Part shown: one piece after another, positions 28,070 to 37,663 of the stretch
Layout of the letters: every line of letters starts with the position of its first letter
Position numbering within the stretch: the stretch's first letter is position 1
NCBI RefSeq assembly: GCF_026319365.1
Contig: NZ_JAPDMS010000001.1
Coordinates: 132,561-196,560, forward strand
Length of the DNA stretch: 64,000 nt
Reading direction: 5' to 3'
Origin: Methylophaga sp. OBS1
GTDB lineage: Bacteria; Pseudomonadota; Gammaproteobacteria; Nitrosococcales; Methylophagaceae
Position numbers and translations under genes: made by a program
Notes under the pieces: model-generated
Databases searched by the model: none
The model's input: the letters and a program-made list of their open reading frames with translations, nothing else
What the model was told of the DNA's origin: nothing

Positions 28070-29417
28070 ACACATAGACCTGTCTCCAAATCCAATCGCA
28101 CACATAAGAACGCTTAGTAGCATTGGCTACAACCTCAACAGCGCCATTGCAGACATTATTGATAACTCCATTACCGCTCAAGCCAAGAATATTTGGGTTG
28201 ATGCAGAGATAAGAGGTAATTCAGTAAAACTGAGAATTACTGACGATGGCTTTGGTATGAGCCGTGATGAGTTGATCGAAAACATGAGGATCAGCTGCAG
28301 AGACCCTTTCGAGGAGAGGCATGAGAACGATTTGGGACGCTTTGGTTCTGGAATGAAAACAGCAAGTTTCTCTCAGGCAAAAATACTAACTGTCATTTCT
28401 AAAACCAGTGGTTCTAGTCCGGCTGTCGCAATCTGGGACCTGAATTTTGTAGAAGAAAAAAATGCATGGCTGATTAGACTGCCGCAAGTTGAACAGTTCA
28501 ATCTGCTTTACCAAGAAGAGATTAATTCACTTTCCTCAGGCACAACCCTCATTTGGGAGCAGATCTATAGATATTCTGATTTAAATGAGGGAGAAATTGA
28601 AACCACAGTCTCAGCTGATATTGCTGCATTAAAAAAGTTTCTCTCACTCTATTTTCATAAGTTCCTGCAATCAGGTCTAAGAATTTTTATAAACAGGCAG
28701 GCAATAACACCAATCGACCCTTTTTTGACTAAATCTAAAGGCTATCAGGAAGGCCCCTCGCAATCCTTCAGGGTAAAAAAAGGTGGCAAAGTTGAGATAC
28801 GTGTACATACACTGCCTCATGAGTCAAAACTGACCAAGAAAGAGCTTGATGATCTTGGTGGACCTGGCGAACTCACAGCCAATCAAGGTTTGTATGTCTA
28901 CCGTTCAAACAGGCTCATTATCGCTGGCGGCTGGCATGGGTTAACTCAGTGGACACAGCTCGGAAAGCTGGCGCGTGTGGAGGTTAATGTGCCAGCTTCT
29001 CTGGACTCAGAGTGGGGTACAGATGTAAAAAAAGCAACGCTGGAAATACCCACCAAGATCAGAACAAAACTCAAACAGCTGATACAGGATCCTATCAAGA
29101 GATCAAAGCGCTCATATAGGTATCGTGGCCAAGTAGAAGAGGCTAATTCCTTTTGGGATATACGAGAGAATGATAGAGAGGCCACGGTCACTTACGAATT
29201 ATCACGTGATAACAATCGATTGAAAGATATACTTGAACATGTAGACAAGGAAACGGCTGACAAACTTGTTGCATACCTCATAGACGTCTCATCAACTCTT
29301 CCTATCAACCACATCTACGAAAAGATGTCATCCAAACCAAACAGTATCGATCAGACAAAAATTGAATTTAGTGATCTCCTTAAGGAAGTTGAACATTTAT
29401 GGAAAAAGCAAGACTAG
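28062..29417 (+). CDS. GHKL-type (MORC/MutL-like) ATPase
   Basis: This protein of 451 residues has the Bergerat ATP fold: an N box AIADIIDNSI (Asn35), the G1 box DDGFGMS (61-67) and the G2 box GRFGSGMKTAS (92-102). An S5-like domain follows (LPHESKLTKKELDDLGG, YRSNRLIIAGGW), then a helical C-terminal part. This is the arrangement of prokaryotic MORC and related ATPases, which comparative genomics has placed in restriction-modification systems. The residue preceding the N-box Asn by four is Asp31 rather than the Glu of MutL. ATP-dependent dimer clamping on DNA is the likely action. It overlaps the Z1 gene by 19 bp. Confidence 0.85.
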   Translation: MSEHIDLSPNPIAHIRTLSSIGYNLNSAIADIIDNSITAQAKNIWVDAEIRGNSVKLRITDDGFGMSRDELIENMRISCRDPFEERHENDLGRFGSGMKTASFSQAKILTVISKTSGSSPAVAIWDLNFVEEKNAWLIRLPQVEQFNLLYQEEINSLSSGTTLIWEQIYRYSDLNEGEIETTVSADIAALKKFLSLYFHKFLQSGLRIFINRQAITPIDPFLTKSKGYQEGPSQSFRVKKGGKVEIRVHTLPHESKLTKKELDDLGGPGELTANQGLYVYRSNRLIIAGGWHGLTQWTQLGKLARVEVNVPASLDSEWGTDVKKATLEIPTKIRTKLKQLIQDPIKRSKRSYRYRGQVEEANSFWDIRENDREATVTYELSRDNNRLKDILEHVDKETADKLVAYLIDVSSTLPINHIYEKMSSKPNSIDQTKIEFSDLLKEVEHLWKKQD

Positions 29418-32263
29418 AAGATTCATTCAAGAATATTTTTCGCCTATGTGAAGAGGCAAAAAAAGCAGGGCAAATAGTAGATGTCGCATTCATTGATAGT
29501 CTTGTCGAGCATCTCCGATCCAGCCCTCTACGACAATATGATGATTTTACAGATGAAGACTGGAAGTTAATCAAGTTCAGGGTTGAGTCCAGTATCAACA
29601 TTGATATCCAGGAACAGAGCACTTCACTGGTAAGTAAGGATGTTGAGAGATGGCTTAATCATAAACGTGCCGATATCTCATGGAACTATTGGAATGCATA
29701 TAGAGAACTTTTAGTTGATAACGGCCGTTCAGAGAGTGTCATAAATGACACAGAGAAAGTCATAGATGAAATTCTTGACGCGAGTGGTGACCCGAATTTA
29801 ACAGGCCCTTGGAAACGCAAAGGCCTGGTAATGGGTAATGTTCAGTCAGGAAAGACTCAGAATTATCTTGGTCTCATTAATAAAGGTATCGATGCTGGTT
29901 ATAAGGTAATTATTCTGCTCGGTGGACACCTGAATGAGTTGAGAAAGCAGACTCAGGAGCGTGTAGATGAGGGAGTGACTGGTCGAGAATCTTCTCACTT
30001 GGCTAAATTGAATACAGGCAATGCTGAGAGGGTAGGTGTTGGCTTATATAGAGATAAGGATCTGGAAGTTTTTACATTTACTTCCACAGAGAGTGACTTT
30101 CATAAGAATCTTGAACAGATAAGGTTTCCATTTACACAGGTCAATGCGCCTGTGGTTCTCGTCATAAAAAAGTGGGCATCGGTTCTCAAGAGTGTGAACA
30201 AGTGGATTACAGACAAGCATGATCTTGACCCTGAGAATAATATCAAACTCAAAATGCCACTTCTCTTGATTGATGATGAGGCTGACTATGCATCCATCAA
30301 CACAAAGAAAAAAGTATCAAAAGTTACCACCATCAATGCTGGTATCCGAAGTCTGCTGAATCTGTTTGAGCGTTCAACTTACATCGGTTATACAGCGACA
30401 CCTTTTGCCAATATCTTTATAGATCCTGACGAGGATGGGGATGAACTGATTGGTGATGATCTTTTCCCTGAGAATTTCATGGTGAAGATGCCAATTCCAG
30501 ATAATTACGTCGGACAAAATCACTTCTTTCTGTCTGAAGAAGATGATGATTCATCCAGTCCGGTAATTGTTGTTGATGATTACCACACAACCATACCTAA
30601 CAAGAGTAATAAGTCATCTAAACTGACAGATTTATCAGAGTCTCTGAAAGATGCGGTCAGAGCTTTTCTTATCGTCACAGCTTGTAGAAGCTGCAGAAAA
30701 GAGAGTCGGGCCCATAACACGATGCTAGTCAATATGACGCACCTCACTGCTCTGCAGGATCAGTTGGCCGGGATGATTGATTCTTATGTAGGTGAAATAA
30801 GAAATGCAGCTGATTTTGCACTTGGATACTCTTCAGATAAAGCAGTTATAAAATCATCTCTCATCAATCAACTTAGAGAAACTTTTAACAACCGCTTCTA
30901 TGATATTCCGGAAAGTTTTGAGGATATCTATCCTTTCCTGAAACAGGCAATTTTCAAGACGGAGGTCTTGGCGGTTCACGGAAAAGGCGACACACTGGAT
31001 TATAGTCGTTATCAGGAGAATGGTCTGGCTGTAATTGTCGTCGGAGGACACAAGCTTTCTAGGGGGCTCACCTTGGAAGGACTTACGGTTTCATACTTCA
31101 CACGTAATTCAAAAATGTACGACACACTGATGCAGATGTGTCGCTGGTTTGGCTACAGGCCTGGCTATAAAGACCTATGCAAGTTATATCTCACTGAAGA
31201 GTCACTTGAATGGTATACCTTCATTTCTGAGGCTATTCAGGAGCTCTATCACGAGCTTGAGAGAATGTCCCGACAGAAAAAAACGCCAAGCGAGTTTGGC
31301 TTGAAGGTTCGTGACTATCCTGGCGCACTCCTTGTAACTGCAAAACAGAAGATGGATACAGCTGAAGCCTATACCAGATCGATGGACTTGTCTGGCTCGA
31401 GGATCAGAAGGTTTGAGTTCTTCACTGATGATCAATCAAACAACAATAATATAAATACTGTGAATGGATTTATAGCCAACCTTGAGAAGCTTTATAAACA
31501 CACCAAGACAGATAATGGCTCAACGCTTTTCTATGATGTGAATCATGAGGATGTAATAGCGTTCATGCAAATGATGAAGCTCGCTGAGGACGAAATTCCT
31601 GATTATCTGATTGAACAGTACATTCAAAAGCTGAAATTGAACGGGTTACCTAACTTCAGGGTGTGTGTAAAAAATTTCACAGGTAACTCACCTGATACGT
31701 GGTGGTCAAAGAAGCTTCTCGAAGAATATAACATTACACTGCCAGGGAACTATACCTTCCCGTCACCAGTGGGCTTAGTTAAGGCTGCTAAACGAAAACT
31801 CACCTATTCAAGAAACAAGCAAACAATGAGACAGCCCAGCTCAGAGTTGGGTGAGAAAACAGACGAAAGGTTATTTCTTCCCAAAAGTGAGTTTGTAAGC
31901 ACACGTTCTGATTCGGTTACAGATGACATAAGGCATCCAGACAGAGACTTCCCCGGGCTAATTTTGTATACCTTCGCTACTGCAGTTGTTAAAGCGAAAA
32001 GTGGTGTTAAGGGAACTAAAGGTAATAATGATGGTGTGGATAAGCCTCACTCAGATGTCACTGTCGGTTATTCATTGTCTTTTCCGGAGCCGGACAACCT
32101 CAAAAATAAACCTAAGGATGAAATAGAACGGATCAGAAAAAATACAAAAGTCAGCTACCTCACAAATAAGGTGTGGCGTGATATGACGGCCTTTATTGAT
32201 GATGAGCCAGAATTTGACGAAGGGGCCGGGGTAGAAGAGGAGACAGACGAAAATGACAGCTAG
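29399..32263 (+). CDS. Z1-domain P-loop ATPase (superfamily 2 helicase-like)
   Basis: The 954-residue protein matches the Z1-domain family of SF2-related ATPases found in defence loci. Walker A is GNVQSGKT at residues 146-153, and the Walker B / DEAD-type box is LLLIDDEAD at about 288-296. A motif III-like YTATPFANIF lies near 327. A C-terminal lobe carries GGHKLSRGLTLEG and the arginine-finger segment MCRWFGYRPGY near 579. It probably uses ATP to move along or remodel DNA together with the GHKL ATPase and the nuclease. It overlaps the neighbouring genes at both ends. Confidence 0.9.
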   Translation: MEKARLEDSFKNIFRLCEEAKKAGQIVDVAFIDSLVEHLRSSPLRQYDDFTDEDWKLIKFRVESSINIDIQEQSTSLVSKDVERWLNHKRADISWNYWNAYRELLVDNGRSESVINDTEKVIDEILDASGDPNLTGPWKRKGLVMGNVQSGKTQNYLGLINKGIDAGYKVIILLGGHLNELRKQTQERVDEGVTGRESSHLAKLNTGNAERVGVGLYRDKDLEVFTFTSTESDFHKNLEQIRFPFTQVNAPVVLVIKKWASVLKSVNKWITDKHDLDPENNIKLKMPLLLIDDEADYASINTKKKVSKVTTINAGIRSLLNLFERSTYIGYTATPFANIFIDPDEDGDELIGDDLFPENFMVKMPIPDNYVGQNHFFLSEEDDDSSSPVIVVDDYHTTIPNKSNKSSKLTDLSESLKDAVRAFLIVTACRSCRKESRAHNTMLVNMTHLTALQDQLAGMIDSYVGEIRNAADFALGYSSDKAVIKSSLINQLRETFNNRFYDIPESFEDIYPFLKQAIFKTEVLAVHGKGDTLDYSRYQENGLAVIVVGGHKLSRGLTLEGLTVSYFTRNSKMYDTLMQMCRWFGYRPGYKDLCKLYLTEESLEWYTFISEAIQELYHELERMSRQKKTPSEFGLKVRDYPGALLVTAKQKMDTAEAYTRSMDLSGSRIRRFEFFTDDQSNNNNINTVNGFIANLEKLYKHTKTDNGSTLFYDVNHEDVIAFMQMMKLAEDEIPDYLIEQYIQKLKLNGLPNFRVCVKNFTGNSPDTWWSKKLLEEYNITLPGNYTFPSPVGLVKAAKRKLTYSRNKQTMRQPSSELGEKTDERLFLPKSEFVSTRSDSVTDDIRHPDRDFPGLILYTFATAVVKAKSGVKGTKGNNDGVDKPHSDVTVGYSLSFPEPDNLKNKPKDEIERIRKNTKVSYLTNKVWRDMTAFIDDEPEFDEGAGVEEETDENDS

Positions 32264-33230
32264 TCTCTACGACTTTTTCAAAGATGATCCTTGGGCTGAT
32301 ATTGAACAAGGCACTTATCCAAAATCTGCTCGCAGGCTTTACTCTGAGGACGATCGCTTCTGGGTCTCTGTTGATGAAGCAGGTCAGAAACTTTTTTTCA
32401 TAGAAGAGCCTGTAATCTGCGAGGTGGATACAGACCTCAAAGTGTCCTGTTTACGGGTAGACATGGTAAAAATGAACAGTTCTACTAGATTAGTCTGCAC
32501 TCTTGTCGAGGATGAATTAAAAGACAAATTCTCTACTGTTACCAAGGACATCGCTCATTATTGTTCCTCACATCAAGGGCTAAAGTTATTCCAGCACGCT
32601 GTTGAACGTATTTTATCTTGGGGAGAGTTCTTGAAACCCTCCAGAGAGGGGCTGAGGCATAGTGAGTTGGTCGGCTTCTGGGGAGAGCTCTATACGCTGA
32701 AAAAACATATTTCTCCACACTTACAAATAGACAAAGCAGTGTCAGGCTGGGTTGGACCACTTAAGAAAAAACAGGATTTTACGCTTGGGGAAACCAGCAT
32801 AGAGGTAAAAACTTCCCAATCCGGCGATGGGAATGAGATAAGAATCTCGTCACTGGAGCAACTCCAGAAACGAACGGAAAAGTTATATTTACTGACTCTG
32901 CGTATTGTTAATACTAAAGAACAGGATGATTTGAGTCTTGAAGACCTCTATCTGGAGATTGTTCAAGAGTTGGAGTTTTCTCCTGTTTCTAAACGTGATT
33001 TCCTGCAGAAAGCTGCATCACTTTATGGAAAAGCAACCCAAAGCCAGTTGAAGACCAAATTTATAGAAGTCGACCATGCTATATATGAGGTCGATGATGA
33101 TTTCCCCAGACTCGTTCCTGAAAATATACCTGGTCCTAGTATCGTAAGGGTGAGTTATTCAATCGATGAAAATGCACTTGGCAAACATCGTATTCTGGAT
33201 GGAATAAAGGATCTATTATCAGATGGATGA
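32253..33230 (+). CDS. PD-(D/E)XK motif protein (DUF4420-type restriction endonuclease)
   Basis: A 325-residue protein with a recognisable restriction endonuclease core. Glu145 (GELYTL) precedes Asp175 (KKKQDFTLG), and Glu184 and Lys186 lie in TSIEVKTS, giving the E...D...ExK pattern of the PD-(D/E)XK fold. The N-terminal half is a beta-rich domain of unknown role. It matches the family annotated as PD-(D/E)XK motif protein or DUF4420. It overlaps the Z1 gene by 11 bp and the AIPR gene by 8 bp, so it is part of a fully coupled operon and is the likely DNA-cleaving subunit. Confidence 0.82.
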   Translation: MTASLYDFFKDDPWADIEQGTYPKSARRLYSEDDRFWVSVDEAGQKLFFIEEPVICEVDTDLKVSCLRVDMVKMNSSTRLVCTLVEDELKDKFSTVTKDIAHYCSSHQGLKLFQHAVERILSWGEFLKPSREGLRHSELVGFWGELYTLKKHISPHLQIDKAVSGWVGPLKKKQDFTLGETSIEVKTSQSGDGNEIRISSLEQLQKRTEKLYLLTLRIVNTKEQDDLSLEDLYLEIVQELEFSPVSKRDFLQKAASLYGKATQSQLKTKFIEVDHAIYEVDDDFPRLVPENIPGPSIVRVSYSIDENALGKHRILDGIKDLLSDG

Positions 33231-35322
33231 ATTATTAGAATTTAGGGAACAGTTCCTTAACCGGATTAAACTTGCAGCAGAATCCCACCTCTCAGCTGAA
33301 GAAGAGAAGTTTTTTGAAGATATCTCAGAGTCGTTATCTGAGGCCGGTATTTTGGATAACGTTGAGTATTCGCCCTACAGGAACTCTAATAAAGGTCTCA
33401 AAATAGACGGATACAGTTGGAATGACCTTGAAAAGTCGCTGACAGGAATCATCACTGATTACGAAGGCCTGGATGAGATCTCAACCATCAATAAGGCCGA
33501 TATTCTCAAATTAAGTAAAAAGGTAGAGCGCTTTCTAGATAAGGTTGAAGACAAGTCGTTCTTGGATGAGCTTGAAGAATCTACCGATAGAGTTATAGCC
33601 ACGAGTATGGCTTATTTTCTACCTGATGCAATTAAGTGCAGGGTGGTTATTCTTACAGACAAGAAACTCAGTGACCGGGTTAAGAAAATAGAAATTGAGG
33701 ACATTAAAGGTTTACCAACCTCAATTGAAATTTGGGACATAGAGCGAATCCGAATACTGAATGATTCAGGTACGGAAAATGAACCATTTACAGTTGACTT
33801 TATGGAGCTTTGTAAAGGCCTGAGTGTTCTTCCAGCTAACATTAATCCAGAAGATACAAGTACATACCTCTGTGTTGTGCCTGGTGAGGTTCTCAGCAAA
33901 CTTTACGATGAATATGGTCAAAGACTTCTTGAAGCAAATGTTAGGACATTTCTAGACTTCAGGTCCTCGGTCAATAACGGCATCAGAAAGGCACTTCTGA
34001 CCGAGCCTGAAAATTTCTTCTCCTATAACAATGGGTTGACGTGTACCGCTACTGGAATCAAAACAGAGGTTATTGATGGCAGAGAGGTGATTACGAGTCT
34101 TGATGACTTGCAGATTGTAAACGGGGGCCAGACAACCGCTTCGATATATTTTTCACCTCGTGAAAAAGGTGGAATAGGAGAGTTGAGGTATAAAGACATA
34201 GATCTCTCGAAAGTTTTCGTCCAGATGAAGCTGACAGTCATTACTGAGGAAGAAAAAAGAGAGATTCTAAAGTCTAAAATTTCACAATACGCTAACACAC
34301 AAAATGCGATCCAGAAGTCTGATCTTGTATCTAATCATCCTTTCCATCTGAATCTGGAGAAACTTGCCCTTACAATACCAATGCCTGCAGGTGAATCTGG
34401 CTTATCCACGAAGTGGTTTTATGAGCGGGCTCGCGGACAATATGGAACTAGAATACGAGCTTTGAGTTCTGCGAAACGAAACCAGTTTGAACTTGAGTTT
34501 CCCAAAAATCAGAAATTCAATAAAACGGACATGGCAAAGTTTGAGAATACCTGGCGAATGAACCCTCATGAGGTTAAAAAGGGTGCCCAAGCTAACCTGA
34601 GATTATTAGGGGCAAAAATAGCAGATGAGTATGACAAGGACGACTCAAGCTTTAAGCATGCCTTTTACAGAGAGCTGATTGCGAAGGCTATACTCTTCAA
34701 ATCCGCAGACTCTGCCATCTTAAAGTCAGACTGGTACAAGGAAGAGAAAGGTTTCAAGGCTGAGACAGTTACATTTACATTGGCACTACTCAGGCACCTT
34801 CTTATCAAAGATGGTAAAGACATAAACTTGGAACGAATCTTCAAAAACCAGTCAGTTTCCTCATCACTTTTAGATGAGATAGTTAGCCTTGCTAAGTTTG
34901 TGAGAGAAAAAATACTCGATCCGAATTTTAGACAGGGTGTTGGTAACCCCTCTGAGTTCTGTAAATCAGAGAAAGGTTGGAATCTTGTCAAAAAACTTGA
35001 TTACGATTTGAGCCTCATCAACAGAGCAGACTATGTGGATGCAGAGCAGAAAAGAGAGGCAGAACACAAAAATGATGAGATAAATGAGGCAGGTGCCCAA
35101 ATTGAGTCACAAACATCCGTTATGGAAGTGACAGCGGATGAGTGGCTCGCAATCAAGGAGTTTTTTAAAAATATGGGCTATCCGATCGACCATAAAAATG
35201 TTGCCTTACCTGAAAAATGCTCTTTCATAAGTAGTGGTAAGTGGTTCCCAAGTGAGAGGGAGAGCAAAGTGGTGATGGATGTGAGGAAGCAGGCATACCT
35301 GAATGGCTTTGATTTTGTCTGA
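33223..35322 (+). CDS. AIPR-family protein (abortive infection phage resistance)
   Basis: This 699-residue protein contains the AIPR domain. FFSYNNGLTCTATGI and the signature IVNGGQTTASI occur at about residues 265-305, followed by a helical region with ISQYANTQNAIQKSDL. AIPR proteins were first met in phage-resistance loci and are suspected nucleases or effectors. The C-terminal 100 residues, after a charged linker, may be a separate small domain. It is the last gene of the five-gene overlapping operon and converges with the cytosine methyltransferase, with 26 bp between stop codons. Confidence 0.85.
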   Translation: MDELLEFREQFLNRIKLAAESHLSAEEEKFFEDISESLSEAGILDNVEYSPYRNSNKGLKIDGYSWNDLEKSLTGIITDYEGLDEISTINKADILKLSKKVERFLDKVEDKSFLDELEESTDRVIATSMAYFLPDAIKCRVVILTDKKLSDRVKKIEIEDIKGLPTSIEIWDIERIRILNDSGTENEPFTVDFMELCKGLSVLPANINPEDTSTYLCVVPGEVLSKLYDEYGQRLLEANVRTFLDFRSSVNNGIRKALLTEPENFFSYNNGLTCTATGIKTEVIDGREVITSLDDLQIVNGGQTTASIYFSPREKGGIGELRYKDIDLSKVFVQMKLTVITEEEKREILKSKISQYANTQNAIQKSDLVSNHPFHLNLEKLALTIPMPAGESGLSTKWFYERARGQYGTRIRALSSAKRNQFELEFPKNQKFNKTDMAKFENTWRMNPHEVKKGAQANLRLLGAKIADEYDKDDSSFKHAFYRELIAKAILFKSADSAILKSDWYKEEKGFKAETVTFTLALLRHLLIKDGKDINLERIFKNQSVSSSLLDEIVSLAKFVREKILDPNFRQGVGNPSEFCKSEKGWNLVKKLDYDLSLINRADYVDAEQKREAEHKNDEINEAGAQIESQTSVMEVTADEWLAIKEFFKNMGYPIDHKNVALPEKCSFISSGKWFPSERESKVVMDVRKQAYLNGFDFV

Positions 35323-35348
35323 TTAGGGATAAATGCTACCAATACAGC

Positions 35349-37133
35349 CTAGAAAAGCCCCTTTTTTTCTAAAATTTTAAGAACATGGTTGGCTATTTGT
35401 TTAGCTAGAAATGCTGGTACTGCATTTCCGACTTGTTGGTATTGCCAGCCTCTGGTTCCCTCAAAGTAATAGTCATCGGGAAAGGTTTGTATTCTGGCTG
35501 CCTCTCTGACAGTTAAAGATCTATTTTGACTAGCATCATAATGTATTTGGGCATGACCATCTTTTCTTAAGTGACTTGTGATGGTCAGAGGGACCATATC
35601 TGAGCCAATAGTCCTGAACCTATCTGCTTGATTACCAGACTCCCAGTTCTTATGGTCTGGCGATAATGCAAATGGAAAATCTTTACTCTTTGGGAAAGGA
35701 CTTTTCTGATGTTTGTGTGCATTTGCCCATGATGCAGAAAACATATACCTTTGCAGGTCACTAATCATGTGCTGCCTGGTATCATGATTTGGAACGCCAT
35801 CGAGACTTCTATTCAACCAGTTATATAGATCTGGGTATTTATATTTGAAGTTGTCATCGTATGGGGGATTGTTGCCTTCTTGCTTACAAAAAAGCGCATT
35901 CCCCCTACCTGCATTAATGTCAGTGATATCCCCGGATAGTTTGAGTTGCTCGACTTCTTTGAGGGTATTAGCAAAGGATGTTCTGATCTTCTCAGCATCC
36001 TTGGAATTGAAGTTCGATAATTTTTTATTATTTCTATCGATGACCCGTTCTATTTCTCTCTTATCAGAGAGAATTGAAATCAAATGGTCTCGATTTTTTT
36101 CCCAAGTAGATATCCAGTTTTTATGGCTATCGTTCAATGTTTCACTTTTTTGGCTGATACCACTTCTGAGCTTAGGCAAGCCGCTCAGTAACTCACTTGT
36201 TGAAGGGGTGGGTAGGACATCTTCCCTCATAAAATCATCAACAGGACCGTACTTGTGTTTGATACCGAGAAGTATCACGCGCTTGCGAGCTTGAGGAACT
36301 CCAAATTTACTTGCGTTAATAACTAATTTCTTATTGCTTTTGTAGAGAGGCCCAGCAGTATCTGTAGCTGGTTCATCTGGTTCACGGACAAGTGAATATA
36401 TGTCGTAATGTTCGTTATCCTCAATTTTGTCAGGCCTTACCAGTTCACGTTTGATTCGTTCAAAAATCAGTTCACCTGTGGCCAGTTTTGCACTCAGTAT
36501 GCCTTCGACATTTTCCATGACAAAGACATCTGGATCAGCTTCATCAATTACTCTCAAATACTCTTGATAGAGGAAAAAACGCTCATCATTTTCAGGTGAG
36601 TAATCCTTTATTGCCTTGATTCTATTTCTGCCATTAACGGAATATGCCTGACAAGGTGGTCCACCAATGACTATTAAGGGTCCAGTAGTTGAAGATTTAA
36701 TTTGTCTGATACGCTCAATGATTTCCAATTCATCTTGAGTTTCCTTGTCATCTACATCGCTGATTGGCTCACCTTTTCGTATTTTTTTCCACTTATCAGG
36801 TTTACCCAGTGCTCGAGGTTTTAAAAGAGTTTCTTTGCGAGCTTCGTCCCATTTATCACGACATTTCTGGATCATCTCTTCCTTTCTGGCTTTCTTGGTA
36901 TCTTCATCACTACTGGTGATGTATGGATAGTAGAAGAGTTCACGCTCTTGTTTAGTGAGTTTTCTATAAAAAGACCGCAATGTCAGCGTGTCATGTGCGT
37001 TTTTTTCGTACTCGACAGACATTGCAATTTGAAATGGGGAGTTGGGACGACAGTTGCTGAAACCTTCACCGAGCCCCCCCGGGCCAGCAAACAAATCGAT
37101 AACGGTAATTTTATTTTTTGAATTACTTTTCAT
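35349..37133 (-). CDS. DNA (cytosine-5-)-methyltransferase
   Basis: The ATG at 37133 gives a 594-residue enzyme that opens with motif I, VIDLFAGPGGLGEGF. Catalytic Cys161 lies in motif IV, GGPPCQAYS. Also seen are motif VI (DVFVMENVEGIL), motif VIII (ARKRVILLG), motif IX (LTVREAARIQTFPDDY) and motif X (QQVGNAVPAF). It is longer than a typical Dcm because of an insertion between motifs I and IV and a long region before motif IX. It would protect host DNA from the island nuclease. The adjacent, divergent vsr gene fits repair of deaminated 5-methylcytosine. The frame continues upstream to 37241 without a better start. Confidence 0.93.
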   Translation of the reverse strand: MKSNSKNKITVIDLFAGPGGLGEGFSNCRPNSPFQIAMSVEYEKNAHDTLTLRSFYRKLTKQERELFYYPYITSSDEDTKKARKEEMIQKCRDKWDEARKETLLKPRALGKPDKWKKIRKGEPISDVDDKETQDELEIIERIRQIKSSTTGPLIVIGGPPCQAYSVNGRNRIKAIKDYSPENDERFFLYQEYLRVIDEADPDVFVMENVEGILSAKLATGELIFERIKRELVRPDKIEDNEHYDIYSLVREPDEPATDTAGPLYKSNKKLVINASKFGVPQARKRVILLGIKHKYGPVDDFMREDVLPTPSTSELLSGLPKLRSGISQKSETLNDSHKNWISTWEKNRDHLISILSDKREIERVIDRNNKKLSNFNSKDAEKIRTSFANTLKEVEQLKLSGDITDINAGRGNALFCKQEGNNPPYDDNFKYKYPDLYNWLNRSLDGVPNHDTRQHMISDLQRYMFSASWANAHKHQKSPFPKSKDFPFALSPDHKNWESGNQADRFRTIGSDMVPLTITSHLRKDGHAQIHYDASQNRSLTVREAARIQTFPDDYYFEGTRGWQYQQVGNAVPAFLAKQIANHVLKILEKKGLF

Positions 37134-37207
37134 TTTTTGCAGGTCAAAATTTTCAGGTAATAATACCAGGTTATCCAGTAAAAACCAGGACATGGTGGAG
37201 GTCATTT

Positions 37208-37663
37208 GTGGCTGATGTTTTTGACAAAGAAACCAGATCAAAAAATATGTCTCGTATCAGGGCAAAAGACACTAAGCCTGAGCTACTAATCAGAAGGGAG
37301 CTTCATAAAAGGGGATATAGATATCGCTTACACAGAGCTGACCTCCCTGGTAAACCAGATATGGTTTTGCCAAAGTTTAGGGCAGTAATTGAGATACGTG
37401 GTTGTTTTTGGCATGGGCACAATTGCCACTTATTCAAGTGGCCTAAATCTCGAAGTGAGTTCTGGGAGAGAAAAATTAATCAGAATATAGTTCGGGATAA
37501 GGCAAACACAAAAAAGCTTGAGGAGTTGGGCTGGAGAGTTTTAACGGTCTGGGAATGTTCGATAAAAGGAAAGACTCGTCTTGGCAGTACGCAACTCATA
37601 GAGCGGATAGTTGATTGGATAGTTGCAAATAAAAATAGCAGTTCAATTGAAGGAGAAATATAA
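37208..37663 (+). CDS. vsr: Very short patch repair (Vsr) endonuclease
   Basis: Vsr nicks T:G mismatches that arise when 5-methylcytosine deaminates. From the GTG at 37208, preceded by GGAGG with 6-bp spacing, the protein has 151 residues, the usual size. Motifs are SKNMSRIRAKDTKPE, RYRLH..LPGKPD with catalytic Asp51, the metal-site segment EIRGCFWHGHNCH, and WRVLTVWECS. An upstream in-frame start at 37118 would add 30 unrelated residues. The divergent neighbour is the cytosine methyltransferase, 74 bp away. Confidence 0.93.
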   Translation: MADVFDKETRSKNMSRIRAKDTKPELLIRRELHKRGYRYRLHRADLPGKPDMVLPKFRAVIEIRGCFWHGHNCHLFKWPKSRSEFWERKINQNIVRDKANTKKLEELGWRVLTVWECSIKGKTRLGSTQLIERIVDWIVANKNSSSIEGEI

